This document shows, piece after piece, positions 41,209-48,792 of a DNA stretch of 64,000 nt. The position numbers were made by a program, and so were the translations under genes. Source of the stretch: Thunnus maccoyii (taxonomy: Eukaryota; Chordata; Actinopteri; Scombriformes; Scombridae); contig NC_056552.1 in the NCBI RefSeq assembly GCF_910596095.1, positions 17,309,111 to 17,373,110 of the forward strand, written 5' to 3'. The notes under the pieces are model-generated. The model ran no database searches. It was given only the letters and a program-made list of their open reading frames with translations, and was not told the DNA's origin. How positions within the stretch are numbered: the stretch's first letter is position 1; every line of letters starts with the position of its first letter.

Positions 41209-44200
41209 AGTGTGTATAATCTATGCTGGATGTAAAGTAAAAGGGCATGTGAAGGTCAGCTGGTGTAGCTCAGCCCCTGTGAACAGAGGATGATTTTTTC
41301 CACAGAGATTTTTAGAAAAATGCTCAGAGGAAGGTGACTTGTGTTGCTGCGTGATGAGTAATCTGACTCTCCCTTTGTTTTTCTCCTCTGCTCTAAAATG
41401 CTGTCCTTTGCTCTCTCTCTCTCAAACAACACACACACACACACACTCTCACACACATTTCTCCCTGCATCGCATGCCCTCCCTCTCTTACGTCTGCACT
41501 CCTAATCTGTGTGTCTCTCCGTCTCTCTCTCTCTCTCTCTGCAGGTTCACTGACAGTGTCCATCACCGACATGCGTGCTCCAGTGGTGGGGGGCTCCGGC
41601 GGGGTCTACGCTCTGTGCTCAGCACATCTGGCCAACGTCGTCATGGTAACTGCCATCATCATCATCATCACCATCATCATTGCCTCCATTGTTACCTCTG
41701 AAAATGGTTTTCAATAGAGACAGGATGTGAAATGAGAAAGACAGAGACCATCACACACCCACCAACATCACTGGTGTGTGTTCAGTGTTTTTTGCAGCAG
41801 ATGAAAGTTGGAGGTTTTCCCTGCTACAGTAGCATCACACTGGTGTGATGGATTATTTTTTAAGCCAGCAGAAAGAGTGCATGTGAGCTCTTATTCAGTC
41901 AAAACCAAGAGGCTCTCGCTAAAGGCTTCTGATTTTGCTAAACCTTTCCTTTTTTTTTTTCCTACACTGCTCTCAACAAGCGTATCGATGAATCTCAAGT
42001 GAACTGGCATTTCAGACTCCTCCATTAATTATTAAGACTGTGTTTGTTTGTGTCCACTGAAAAAGCAAGCAATGAAATTCCCTTGATGCTGCTTAAGAGC
42101 TTATTTTTTTCTCCTATATTTATCTGTGTGTGTTTCTGTCACAAGGCAGAAACACACATGCAAAATGCCTTCCACATTCCCCTCAAGTCTCGAGGCCGCG
42201 TTACATCTGACGAATCACTTTAACTAATGTTGCTGCTCACCGTGGGCAGCGGAGATGCCAGCAGGAATGAAAATCAAAGCGCGGTGACGGGCCCGAATCG
42301 AAGACTGTGTAACTGTAACCGTGTGCTCACAGCAGCTAACAGACAGTTGATTTGGTCTGTTATGCTTGATGCCTGTTTGTTGTTGGGAAATCCTTTAAGC
42401 CACATCTTAGTTCTGCTCTGACAAGTTTCGTCTAGTTCCTTTTTTTGAGGGAAATCTTGAAACATTGTCCAGTCTCGACCCAGTAAATTCCCGGCCATCT
42501 GCCATCAAGCGTCATCATCCGTTTCGCTCGAAAAGACATTTTCAGATTCAGCGAGGTTTCAACCACCGCTGTGTATGTGACTCCCTTAAAATCATGCAGC
42601 TCTGATGAAAACATCTTGGAACCATGTAGCGCACAAACTCAACATTTGACGTTACACATGTACCTCTCCCGCTTAACAGTTCTTGATGTTTAAAAAAGAG
42701 TGCTCACATTTTACATTTGTATCTTCCAAACAGCCTTCCTTTGAGTCTTTGAACGATCCCCCCCCCCCCTCTGCACTTCACACACACGTCAGATTCTTTC
42801 AACAGCTCTCCGTTTCAATGTCAGCAGTGTGATAACAAGATCTGTAACAGACAACATGAACTGGCTGTTCTTTGCTTGTCTCCCTGTGAGAGTCAGCGGA
42901 GTCACATCCACGTTAAGTGCCTCCCAGTTTAGACCTCCCTCTTCTGTATTATTTGTGGTAATATTGTGACTTTGTGAGCGCTGCCACTCCTCGATTCTTT
43001 AAAACGTATGGACGAGGCAGGTTTTTATCTCTTCTTTTATCCTGTTTCTTTAATTTTGCATGGCATCTCTTTTTCTGCTGTTAGAGAAGAGGAGGGGGAA
43101 ACTGTCCCTGGGTGATATTCCCGCAGTCAGGAAATTAAGGAGAGACGTGATTGGTGCAATTATTCATCCTGGGGAGTAAATGTGTTATTCTAAATCAGGA
43201 TGCCATTGTTCTTTTTTTCCCTCCAGAGAATCACAAGGGCTATTTATTGGCCCATTCTCCCCTTCTGTTAAATTATCTCAGCCCTAATTAATAGAGTGCC
43301 ACTGGGTTAGAACCAGTAAGTGGAGAGCAGCCAGGTGTATAATCGCGTCTCAGTCTAGTGTAAGTGCTGCCGCCTCTCTCATATGGATATGGATTGTCTT
43401 TCTCTCTGGTCTAAATATGTCCAGAGGAGTGTTTTCTCGCCAAGCTGTTAATATATTCATATCATAGCTTGTTTGTATCGTGATTGTTTGTGCTGATGAG
43501 ACACTTTGACTCTGTGTTGCAGAACTGGGCCGGGATGCGCTGTCCGTACAAGCTGCTCCGCATGATCCTGGCGCTAGTTTGCAGTAAGTTAAGGTTTACT
43601 CTCAACGCTCTGCGCTTCTGTTCCCTCTGCTGCTTTTATGCAGAATTCATTGTTGAATCATTTATTAGGAACCTATATTTTTCAGCATATATAATATCCG
43701 CACACCTGTTCACAGTTCAACATAATAGCAAAGTCTTTTTTTTCTTTTTTTTTTATGTGAGTGGGGCTTAAAAAGCTCTTAAAGCTGAGCAGCAGACATG
43801 TCGCTCAAGTTATCACCGCTAATGGCTCAGAGTGAGCGGCTCCCTGATTGGACATGTTGCTTTGTTTTTCCAAGCGTTTGAGTCATACTACTTGTCCTTT
43901 TTCTCCACACGAGGGCCAATTCACTGTGACTTTCATTAGTGGGCAATATGTTCACTCCATCTGTCCCGAGCCTGCCGCCCCCAAACTGAAAGAGCAGCTA
44001 GTCTCTGCTGGAACGTTGATGATGTGACACTTTGTTTGTGTAAGCCACTGCGAAGGCTGAATTGGTCCTGTTTTTATACTATTAGTGTTTAGTATTTATT
44101 TGGTTCCAGAAGAGCAGGAACAAACAACAGCAAATAGTATTGGAAAGCAATTTTTAAGAATAGATGATCAATTTTGTAAATTAAAGAGTACGGTTTTGAC

Positions 44201-45204
44201 CTGCTCTATGTGAAAAGTGCCCTGAGATGACTTTTGTTGTGATTTTGCGCTATATAAATAAAAATTGATTGATTGATTTAAATCTTCCTGTGACCTTTCT
44301 TTGGCTGCAGATAAAGACTGTGATAAAAAATACACATTATGGCTAATATTTATTTACTACCAGATCTATGCCCTTTTCTTTATACATAGACAACCAATTA
44401 TACAACTATACAAATGACTCTTCCTTAGAAGGCTGATGAAAAATGTTGAGAAAGCCAAATAAACTCAACTAAAAGTTTCTAACCATTGTCAGACCAGTGG
44501 AACCAGAAAACATGACATTTAAACTATAACAATATGCTGGAGATTAGTCATTTGAACTCTAAAATCTATTAAATGCACTTGCATCCTAAGTACAGACTTT
44601 ACATATTTACACTGAAACTTTTTAATGAAAATGAAGATGAAGATGAGTATGAAGAGTTCTCAACTATGAAGAATCCAGGCAGAGAGTAAATATCAACTTT
44701 CTGTGCAATCTTATGATGAGCACTCAGCCAATCATATCAGTGCTGATAAGGTTTCAACCTTTACAAAATATTTAGTTCAAAGAACCAAATTTTCTGGATG
44801 AGATTTAACAGGATCATTTTAGCCTGACAACAACATGTTAGCCTGGATTATTTAAACCACGATTTGATGTCAAGCAGATACTAAAGCCTCCACACTTAAC
44901 TCTGTCTTTCTTCTCTCCTTTACCCTCCACAGTGAGTTCGGAGGTGGGCCGCGCAGTCTGGCTCCGCTTCTCACCGCCGCTACCCTCCTCGGGGCCCCAG
45001 CCCAGCTTCATGGCGCACCTCTCGGGGGCCGTGGTCGGCATCAGCATGGGGCTGCTGATTTTACGCAGCTATGAGGAGAGCCTGCAGAAGCAATGCTCCT
45101 GGTGGGTCATCATCTTCTCCTTCATCACCTTCCTTCTCTTCGCCATCTTCTGGAACATCTTTGCATATGAGCTGCTGGGGGTGCAGATACCTCCTCCTCC
45201 CTGA
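2829..45204 (+). CDS. rhbdl1: Rhomboid-related protein 1 (RHBDL1), 8 coding exons
   Basis: Coding exons: 2829-2867, 16369-16527, 23918-24142, 25089-25237, 25398-25510, 41545-41645, 43523-43583, 44933-45204. All junctions are GT-AG and phases agree; the sum is 372 codons plus stop, close to my recollection of mouse RHBDL1 (about 373). In order: a short N-terminus, an EF-hand-like segment (about 14-66), a cytosolic linker, TM1 from about residue 131, the WR motif of the L1 loop (180-181), His189 and Asn198 of the oxyanion region, the GGSGG active-site motif with catalytic Ser246, catalytic His311 in a later helix, and a proline-rich C-terminal tail. The family comprises multi-pass membrane proteins, with intramembrane serine protease activity shown for relatives; RHBDL1's own substrates are poorly known. 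Sequence matches RHBDL1 better than RHBDL3, for example at the LDPENTGF and [13 protein letters not shown] segments. All key residues are intact, so an active protease is expected. Confidence 0.96.
2868..8529 (+). other. rhbdl1 intron 1, proximal part
   Basis: No second gene is supported here. The open frames are short, of biased composition and without splice or homology support. Contents noticed: GGAT/GGAG-rich patches around 3,130-3,190, a degraded miniature-element remnant at 6,315-6,520, and two long pyrimidine-rich tracts (about 6,940-7,500 and 8,040-8,260). Intron 1 as a whole runs 2,868-16,368 and also holds the retrotransposon cluster described separately. Confidence 0.7.
6315..6520 (-). 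mobile_element. Degraded hAT-like miniature element remnant
   Basis: The stretch contains ATTAATCTGCCAATTATATT followed by a TCGATTATAG-like segment, ATAATGTCAGAAAATAATG, and a later CTAATTGATCAATCAGCTG. These match, in degenerate form and reversed, the abundant teleost non-autonomous element whose ends read GGCTGCAACTAA with internal TCGATTAAT blocks. A relative in the other orientation lies at 34,678-35,313. Termini and target-site duplication are no longer clear. The family assignment is from memory of teleost repeats, not from a search. Confidence 0.5.
8530..10303 (+). pseudogene. Broken L2-like LINE, reverse transcriptase part
   Basis: Frames on the plus strand carry reverse transcriptase blocks in the right order: a [18 protein letters not shown] segment (about 8,938-8,990), [12 protein letters not shown] (about 9,049-9,084), motif [15 protein letters not shown] (about 9,146-9,187), motif [16 protein letters not shown] (about 9,302-9,346), motif C as MYADNT (about 9,400-9,417) where the family has YADD, and a thumb block [10 protein letters not shown] (about 9,618-9,647). 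A stop at 9,228-9,230 and frame changes break the open frame, and motif C has lost one catalytic Asp, so the copy is dead. The C-terminal block ([14 protein letters not shown], about 10,144-10,186) resembles the end of L2-clade proteins. The 5' boundary is uncertain; recognisable homology starts near 8,790. Confidence 0.85.
10304..10407 (+). other. Probable L2 3' UTR fragment
   Basis: Non-coding DNA directly after the broken L2-like frame, before the first copy of a direct repeat at 10,408. It is probably 3' UTR of the same LINE, cut off by the younger DNA to its right. Confidence 0.4.
10408..10519. repeat. Direct repeat, copy A
   Basis: This ~110-base block begins GAGCTCATAGGACTTGG and ends at GATAGGCCCAC. 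It is repeated in the same orientation at 11,078-11,207. Both copies share the CCATGTTGTAATTGGCAATCA stretch (minor flank differences) and the TTAGTGTTTTGTTGATAGGCCCAC end. Copy B has about 18 extra bases in the middle. On the minus strand copy B continues into the 3' part of the R2-type element, so the block probably derives from that element's 3' region. Confidence 0.85.
10521..10875. repeat. Tandem repeat, about 4 units of 84-90 bp
   Basis: Units begin near 10,521, 10,605, 10,694 and 10,783. Each carries AACTTCAGGAGGATCA-like, GAGTCCAGGTTTCTTCTG and GATTCAGTCC...GGACTGTAAATC segments with scattered substitutions. The array sits immediately right of direct repeat copy A and about 200 bases left of copy B. 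The divergence between units suggests an old minisatellite, probably formed inside a retroelement untranslated region. Confidence 0.88.
11078..11207. repeat. Direct repeat, copy B
   Basis: This is the second copy of the block at 10,408-10,519, in the same orientation with small insertions such as GGGGGTAGGGGTAAA. It lies at the 3' side of the minus-strand R2-type element, where its reverse complement reads as an open stretch ([16 protein letters not shown]) in line with the end of that element's protein. Confidence 0.8.
11200..13560 (-). pseudogene. Broken R2/HERO-type LINE with RLE endonuclease
   Basis: Read on the minus strand the blocks come in the expected order. A basic pre-RT region (about 13,471-13,040) is followed by the second half of the reverse transcriptase (about 13,010-12,620), including AYMVDM where the catalytic YxDD motif should be, so one Asp is lost. 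Next come a thumb/linker region (12,538-12,092) and a CCHC knuckle [17 protein letters not shown] (C-X2-C-X7-H-X4-C, about 11,968-11,918). Last is a restriction-like endonuclease core with RPDLILW and IIEL (about 11,640-11,590), broken by a stop. The knuckle plus PD-type nuclease is the hallmark of R2-group non-LTR elements; assignment to the HERO clade is tentative. The first half of the RT is missing between about 13,040 and 13,010, an internal deletion. Several stops and frameshifts show the copy is dead. Confidence 0.85.
13690..13812. mobile_element. hAT-like element end remnant
   Basis: The stretch repeats ATATCGG-type words (TATATCGGTATTGGCATCGG, ATATCGGCATATCGG) and ends CCAATATCGTGCATCCCTAA. 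That is the typical terminus of a teleost hAT-like non-autonomous family. Only one end is recognisable. It sits between the R2-type element and the L2-like 3' end. Confidence 0.55.
13981..14021. repeat. Perfect 12-bp hairpin
   Basis: TGTCCAGCAGCT at 13,981-13,992 is matched exactly by its reverse complement AGCTGCTGGACA at 14,010-14,021, leaving a 17-base loop. No poly-T tail or known RNA gene structure follows, so no function is claimed. Confidence 0.7.
14031..14613 (+). mobile_element. L2-like 3' end with tail and duplicated flank
   Basis: The segment ending AATAAGAATTTGTTCTTAATG and ACTTGCCTGGGTAAATAAAGG (14,460-14,502), followed by a TAAA/AAAT simple tail to about 14,527, is a widespread teleost L2-type LINE 3' end. 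A block at about 14,031-14,118 recurs in diverged form at about 14,527-14,613, right after the tail (shared words TTGTCCTGTTG, CTTCATGT/CCTCATGT, ATATGCTT, TACTGCCT). The orientation matches the reverse transcriptase fragment at 8.8-10.3 kb, so both may be pieces of one LINE split by the R2-type insertion. Confidence 0.65.
14614..16368 (+). other. rhbdl1 intron 1, distal part
   Basis: No gene or clear mobile element was recognised. The final bases form a normal acceptor (TTGTTTTTCCAG ending at 16,368). Blocks such as 15,700-15,860 have balanced composition and could be conserved regulatory DNA, but nothing within the sequence proves this. Confidence 0.5.
16369..16527 (+). CDS. rhbdl1: rhbdl1 coding exon 2 (EF-hand-like segment)
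   Basis: Fifty-three codons, phase 0 at both ends, from LDPENTGF to CYQELIEL, with donor GTGAGT at 16,528. The segment resembles the N-terminal EF-hand-like region of RHBDL1. The first loop (DPENTGFI) keeps spaced acidic and polar residues, and the second ([13 protein letters not shown]) lacks several canonical calcium ligands. Calcium binding is therefore uncertain. Confidence 0.93.
18567..18592. repeat. GT microsatellite
   Basis: An uninterrupted GT dinucleotide run of about 13 units in rhbdl1 intron 2. Confidence 0.95.
20559..20585. repeat. CA microsatellite
   Basis: An uninterrupted CA dinucleotide run of about 13 units in rhbdl1 intron 2. Confidence 0.95.
22490..22511. repeat. CA microsatellite
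   Basis: An uninterrupted CA run of about 11 units in rhbdl1 intron 2. Confidence 0.95.
23918..24142 (+). CDS. rhbdl1: rhbdl1 coding exon 3 (linker and start of TM1)
   Basis: Seventy-five codons, phase 0, residues 67-141, from [16 protein letters not shown] to [13 protein letters not shown]. It covers the basic, serine-rich cytosolic linker, the conserved [13 protein letters not shown] block and the start of the first membrane helix after the CPPP motif. The ATG at its first codon is an internal Met, not the gene start. Donor GTGAGA follows at 24,143. Confidence 0.96.
24143..25088 (+). other. rhbdl1 intron 3
   Basis: A 946-base intron with a T-run at about 24,472-24,488. Nothing else was recognised. 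Confidence 0.85.
25089..25237 (+). CDS. rhbdl1: rhbdl1 coding exon 4 (TM1, L1 loop, TM2 start)
   Basis: Residues 142-190 plus two bases of codon 191. It completes the first membrane helix ([11 protein letters not shown]), then spans the loop with the rhomboid WR motif (VWR, 179-181) and the FMHVG start of the next helix with conserved His189. Donor GTACGT at 25,238. Confidence 0.96.
25238..25397 (+). other. rhbdl1 intron 4 (160 bp)
   Basis: This is the only compact intron of the gene; the others range from 0.9 to 16 kb. An open frame reads through part of it, but the joined exons restore the family sequence HVGLEQLGFN, so it is an intron. Confidence 0.92.
25398..25510 (+). CDS. rhbdl1: rhbdl1 coding exon 5 (TM2-TM3)
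   Basis: It begins with the last base of codon 191 and encodes [20 protein letters not shown] through VLA, ending one base into codon 229. Asn198 corresponds to the oxyanion-hole Asn of rhomboids. Donor GTGAGT at 25,511. Confidence 0.96.
25511..28104 (+). other. rhbdl1 intron 5, proximal part
   Basis: No gene seen. ATT and TAG trinucleotide runs lie near 25,885-25,940. The interval 26,480-26,900 has balanced composition and few simple repeats and may be conserved non-coding DNA, which is a guess only. Confidence 0.55.
28105..28625 (+). mobile_element. Teleost interspersed repeat, copy 1
   Basis: The stretch shares a long collinear series of words with 38,167-38,660: TTTGTGGTTTTGAGTGAAA-type, CAACTATGG/CAACTATTGG, ATGAAATTTGGTAC, AATCAGGTCAAA, TTTGGTTTATGACCA, GATTAGCAGATGTTAGCATG, AACATCAGCATGTT and TTAGCATTTAGCTCAAAG. 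I recognise it as a common teleost repeat but cannot name its class with confidence. It lies in rhbdl1 intron 5. Confidence 0.75.
28626..34677 (+). other. rhbdl1 intron 5, middle part
   Basis: No gene is supported. An A-rich AATAAAA-type low-complexity stretch lies at about 30,530-30,640. At about 30,775-30,830 there is a fragment (CCACTGAGATGCCCTTGAGC, then AAGGCCCTTAACCCCCAG) of a repeat widespread in fish genomes. The remaining open frames look random. Confidence 0.6.
30775..30960. repeat. Fragment of a common teleost repeat
   Basis: The words CTGAGATGCCCTTGAGCAAG and GCCCTTAACCCCCAGTTGCT are typical of a short repeat seen throughout fish genomes. Shorter degenerate relatives occur at about 4,758-4,795, 45,835-45,870 and 60,765-60,815. 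The class is not certain. Confidence 0.5.
34678..35313 (+). mobile_element. hAT-like miniature element with inner insertion
   Basis: The left part (34,678-34,835) has GATTAGTCAATTAGTC, TTATTGGGCAACTATTAG, TCTCAAATGTGAAGATTGGC and TCTTTGGGTTTTAGAGTG. The right part (35,215-35,313) has TTTTTCACTATTTTCTGATA, TTTTATTGACCAAATGATTC and ends AGCAGCCCT. Together these are the two halves of a familiar teleost non-autonomous element. They are separated by about 365 bases with a different repeat signature (TGATCAATTGGCTAGATG, TATCGGCCGATATTAG, ATCAGCCTCAAAAATCCA), which looks like a second element inserted into the first. Family recognition is from memory. Confidence 0.65.
35314..38127 (+). other. rhbdl1 intron 5, no gene seen
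   Basis: AT-rich DNA with a long T run at about 37,319-37,336. No exon, RNA gene or complete mobile element was recognised. Confidence 0.6.
38128..38166. repeat. GGTC/CGGT tetranucleotide repeat
   Basis: A run of about eight CGGT units with one CAGT variant directly precedes the second copy of the interspersed repeat, and is probably part of or expanded from its end. Confidence 0.9.
38167..38660 (+). mobile_element. Teleost interspersed repeat, copy 2
   Basis: Same family and orientation as 28,105-28,625. It begins CCACCACTTTGGTCTTGCC and contains ATCTCAACAACTACTGGATG, TTTGGTTTATGACCAGGC, GCATGCTAACGC and GTTAGCGTTTAGCTCAAAGC. The copies have diverged clearly, so both insertions are old. 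Confidence 0.75.
39754..39931. mobile_element. Palindromic MITE (178 bp)
   Basis: The ends are perfect 14-bp inverted repeats, TTAAAGGAATAGTT and AACTATTCCTTTAA. Pairing continues imperfectly inward, including GAGAAGATTGATACC at about 39,822-39,836 against GGTATCAATCTTCTC at about 39,855-39,869. The whole unit can fold into a long hairpin. This matches a widespread palindromic teleost MITE whose longer copies carry extra internal sequence, so this copy seems internally deleted. TTAA at both ends suggests a TTAA target, but this is not proven. Confidence 0.85.
40614..40656. repeat. GT microsatellite
   Basis: An uninterrupted TG run of about 21 units, the longest pure dinucleotide repeat in the window. 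Confidence 0.96.
41169..41205. repeat. GT microsatellite
   Basis: An uninterrupted TG run of about 18 units in rhbdl1 intron 5. Confidence 0.96.
41545..41645 (+). CDS. rhbdl1: rhbdl1 coding exon 6 (catalytic serine)
   Basis: Residues 229-262, including [20 protein letters not shown]. Ser246 in GGSGG is the rhomboid nucleophile (GxSG motif). The acceptor follows a CT-rich tract ending GCAG, and the donor is GTAACT at 41,646. ATC repeats lie just inside the following intron. Confidence 0.97.
41646..43522 (+). other. rhbdl1 intron 6
   Basis: It begins with an imperfect ATC repeat (about 41,654-41,685). Toward the end, about 43,100-43,360, there is a repeat-free block with homeodomain-type words (GCAATTATTCATC, CCCTAATTAATAG) that could be a conserved enhancer. 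A C-run lies at 42,762-42,771. Confidence 0.6.
43523..43583 (+). CDS. rhbdl1: rhbdl1 coding exon 7
   Basis: Residues 263-282 plus one base of Met283 ([20 protein letters not shown]). Donor GTAAGT at 43,584. The next exon supplies TG to complete the Met codon, giving the family sequence LVCMSSEVG. Confidence 0.96.
43584..44932 (+). other. rhbdl1 intron 7
   Basis: The intron contains a retroelement tail at about 44,195-44,280. No other gene or element was recognised. Confidence 0.75.
44195..44280 (+). mobile_element. SINE/LINE 3' tail with TTGA repeats
   Basis: The sequence from GAAAAGTGCCCTGAGATGAC through TTTTGCGCTATATAAATA to ATTGATTGATTGATT is the familiar 3' end of a teleost non-LTR element with a TTGA-type simple tail. 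Its body upstream is not recognisable. Confidence 0.6.
44933..45204 (+). CDS. rhbdl1: rhbdl1 coding exon 8 (catalytic histidine, C-terminus)
   Basis: Residues 284-372 and the stop at 45,202-45,204. It encodes [17 protein letters not shown], the helix [16 protein letters not shown] with catalytic His311, a last membrane segment ([18 protein letters not shown]) and the C-terminal IPPPP. Confidence 0.97.
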
Positions 45205-48200
45205 TGAAGCCTCCCCCCCCTCCTCCCACCCTCTCTCCTCCACATACACACTGACTCCAACCCAACCCTGAAAAAGCCCTCGATCATAGTTAACTTTACC
45301 ATTTCCTTTCAAGTTAGACCCAAATGAAATGATATGAAATCATTCAAAACTAAAGTCGACCAAGAATCCTTTTTTACAGATACTTTGCAAATCAAAGAAA
45401 TACGTCTCTTTTATTAAAGAGGGATTACAGTAGCAACAAGTACAGGTGAAAAGTTCCTCAGATCCATTTGAGGAGCATTATATCTTTTTATATACAACAC
45501 GTCGAAAACTCATCCACATTACCAGCTCGAACCTTTCAGTCTTGTGCTCTTTTTTTTTCAGAGGCTTTATGAAAAGCCTCATCAGTCATTTCTTTCAGTC
45601 ATACAGTCAAAGACCTCAAGTAGGAAAAATCGGAGTTCGGGATATGTGCCTCTGGTGAAAAAGGAAACGCGGGCAGGGATAGCGAGGAGAAAAGTAGGAG
45701 TATGTGCTGTGGCGGTCACAATGCTGGCAAAATGCTCAAAAGCACAGTCGCATTATGTAATACTAAGAGAAATTTTATGTCTTTCTGAAAGGTCAGAAAT
45801 CAGGATTAGCTGCAGCAGCGCCCCTGGAGCTGATAGGGATTCAGTGTTTTGCTCAAAGGCACTTGAGTAGAGTGTTGGCTTTGAGTCTGGATTCTTCTTC
45901 TCTGGCACAAACTAGAGCTGCAGGCAGTAATAAAAACTAAAAAAAAAATCTTTAAAGAACCAAGGAAATATGACTCGTGATATGAATTTCTTGTTTTCAC
46001 AGCCCTGCTGTAACTCACAGGGGTCACTGTGGCTTTTCGCAAAGTTGCTGGCTTTAATTGAAACACAAGAAACAAGTAACAGAACATTTTCTTCAACACC
46101 AGCTGGCGAGTAGGACCTCCAGCGTCAGTCAAAATCCTTTGCCCCAAAGTGCAAGCGCATTAATAAACCCTTTCCCAGAGCGGTTTCAGGAAGAATTGAG
46201 GGAAAAGTTTTAAATGCAAGATTTCAGGCAAATTTCAAGTGGATTTTTTTTATCTTTTGTCAGATTAGAGGCATCACTGTCATTTTTACTTCATGGGGTC
46301 TTTAAAAATAGGCTTTCTATATTATTTTCATGACATTTTACCTACACTGTGGATACAGACAAGAGCATAGTTCACACAACACAGACAAAAACGTGCAGAT
46401 GGGAAATGAGAGTTACCGTGTCACAGGGGAGAAAGAAAAAGAAGATGAAGAAGTTTGTGAGAAAATGAAAGCTGAAGACGTTGTTTCCTGGATGCTCATC
46501 ACTTCAGCGAGCAAACTCCTCCTGTTACTGTGTCAAAACGCTAAACACTGACTTGCTAGACGCACCATGTAAAATATGCCATATCATGCTCTGTGGCTCT
46601 CAGCGAGACGAGAACACACACAAACACACACAGACACACACACACTGACACACACACATCTCCTTTTTCGTCTTTGAGAGCGGCCACTGCCTGATTCTGT
46701 AGGTCAACGTGGACAAACTATAGTAAAGAAGATCACAAATACACACAAACACACACAAACACACTGGCCTCTGCGTGTTCTCGCACTGACAGACTGAACT
46801 GGGGAGGGCGCGGATGTGTCATCACATGACCTCTGACCTTCGTGTCCCAGAGGGCATTGGGGTCTCTCAGTCAGGCCCGGTCTATACCTCAGTTTATCAT
46901 TCTTAGGGACTGTATACTTTTGTAAAGGAATGTACCTATAAAGAAAAAAAAAAGAGTGTTATTAAGTTGTCCCCGTTTTTCATTTGATAGTGGATGTGTA
47001 TATTGTATGTTCATAACCAAGAGTATATTTATTTGTTTGTTTTTTTTTCTCTTTGAGGGAAAAAGAGAAAAGTTTCAAATGGTGCAAAATTAATGCTATG
47101 ATTGTTGTTCTTCTGATAACTCCTGTATGGCTTTGATCCTCGGAAAAATAGTCTATGAGGCAAAATCCCCTGGTTTGTTAGATGACCATCAACGACTCAA
47201 GCTCACTTGATTTTATAAATCTTTAGTGCTTTACAAAATAAGCCATAGAAAGAACTAATTGGAGAGGAGAAAAGCAGAGGGGGAAAAAAGGTTGAAACCT
47301 GCTTATTGGTAGCGTCAGTTCATATGTATTTTTTTGTGCAATCAAAAACTGAAAATCCTTTCTTCATTGTGAATATTCAACAGGTGAAGTGAAAGAAGAC
47401 AAACTGTGCAAGAACATGCCTGGACTGTTTTGAGATATTAGGTATTTTCATGTAGCTAGACTCATTTTTACAACTTGTTCTCTAACTTGTTTGTAGTCGG
47501 TGGAGCAAGTGCCCACATCCCCCAAATCCCCACCCCCACATCCCCTCCTTGCAGTGTACAGATGCCTTGCTGCAGTTCTTCTTTTGCAAATAACAAATTA
47601 CGGACAGAGCTTCTGTCATATATTATCTCCAGTGCGATTCAAGCTTTTGGAAAGCTGAGGCGAGGATAGCAATTACATTTACTCATGCAACGTTCCATTT
47701 TTCAGTCTTTCAATCAATAATTCATTTGAATGTCCACTGGCTGCCTGGGAAAAAAAAAAGATTTTATGCATTTGCCAATCTTGATAGTTGGTCATAAATA
47801 CAGTCCTCTGCGTTTGGCTTCCACATGAAAATGTCAGTAGTAACAGAAGACTGCGTGTTAAATGAGGGCATCAGTAGGAAATAGCCAGAATAAGCCTTTT
47901 TTCAGACATTAACTACACAAAAAAAGAAAGGATCAGTCAGTGCGTATTATTAATGGATCCTTGATGGAAACTCTTGTGTATACTAGGAAATATTATTGCT
48001 TGGGATAGCAAAGATACATAATGAATAATGCATACATAACCTGTTAGCCTATAATGAAGACAAAGCGGATGCCTGAGAGGAGGTTAATGTGCCTCTTTAA
48101 CTTAAGATTCATAGGAACCCAGAAGGGTTGTAAAAAGGGCTAGTAAATGGCTATGTTTTTGTTGAACACATTAACTGTGAATATCACCCCTCCTGGAAGT

Positions 48201-48655
48201 GCACGCACGGCTAAAATCGAAGGCTTGTGAATTCTTGTTGCCCCCAAACCTCAAAAAAAAAAAGAAAAGATGTTCGACTGAGTTCAGCTCACACAAAGCA
48301 AAATATTCACACCTGTATAGTGTTTTATTTGTTATTTATGCCGGTCTTGTCTGAACAAAGCAGAGAAGTGCATGTATCCTAAATAACCAGGTGGGGGGAA
48401 AGTTTTCAGGAGTAGTTTATTACTTTTCTGCATGCCAAATCTTCTGGCACTGAGCCTGAGCACCAACGACACCTTCCAAGAAGTCATCATATATCTGATA
48501 AAGCCTCTCCGTCGCTCAGACAGCGGTTCATCTTAAAGGAGATGCCTGACTCTCATCCTCTGGCTTGACAGTATGTGACAGTTTTGGTTTACATGGGATG
48601 GAAGGACAGAAGACACAACAAACGACAATGCCGGCACTCCTCACAAAAGGTAAAT

Positions 48656-48792
48656 GCTAGGTTGGATCAGCCGCAGGAACGAACTCTTGCAGTTAGGGTT
48701 AGGATTAGGGTTAGGGGCACAATAAAGAAACACAATGCGTACAAATCTTGCAAGAGTTTAATAAAAAGTCCCTCCAGCTGATCCAATCTAGC
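48656..48792. repeat. Inverted repeat enclosing telomere-like motif
   Basis: GCTAGGTTGGATCAGC (48,656-48,671) pairs with GCTGATCCAATCTAGC (48,777-48,792) with one mismatch. Inside, AACTCTTGCA (48,682-48,691) pairs exactly with TGCAAGAGTT (48,749-48,758). The interior holds GTTAGGGTTAGGATTAGGG and TTAGGGG, about four imperfect TTAGGG units. It could be a small foldback element or a stable RNA hairpin if transcribed in the rhbdl1 3' UTR. Confidence 0.75.

Larger units (their letters stand above)
39932..41544 (+). other. rhbdl1 intron 5, distal part
   Basis: AT-rich DNA with two GT microsatellites and a CA/CT-rich stretch before the acceptor (GCAG ending at 41,544). A TCAG/TCAGTCCG tetranucleotide-like patch lies at 40,491-40,520. 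No gene seen. Confidence 0.65.

Noticed and set aside
48690..48720. TTAGGG units as a chromosome end.
   Set aside because: There are only about four imperfect units in the middle of gene-bearing DNA; at most an interstitial telomere-like motif.
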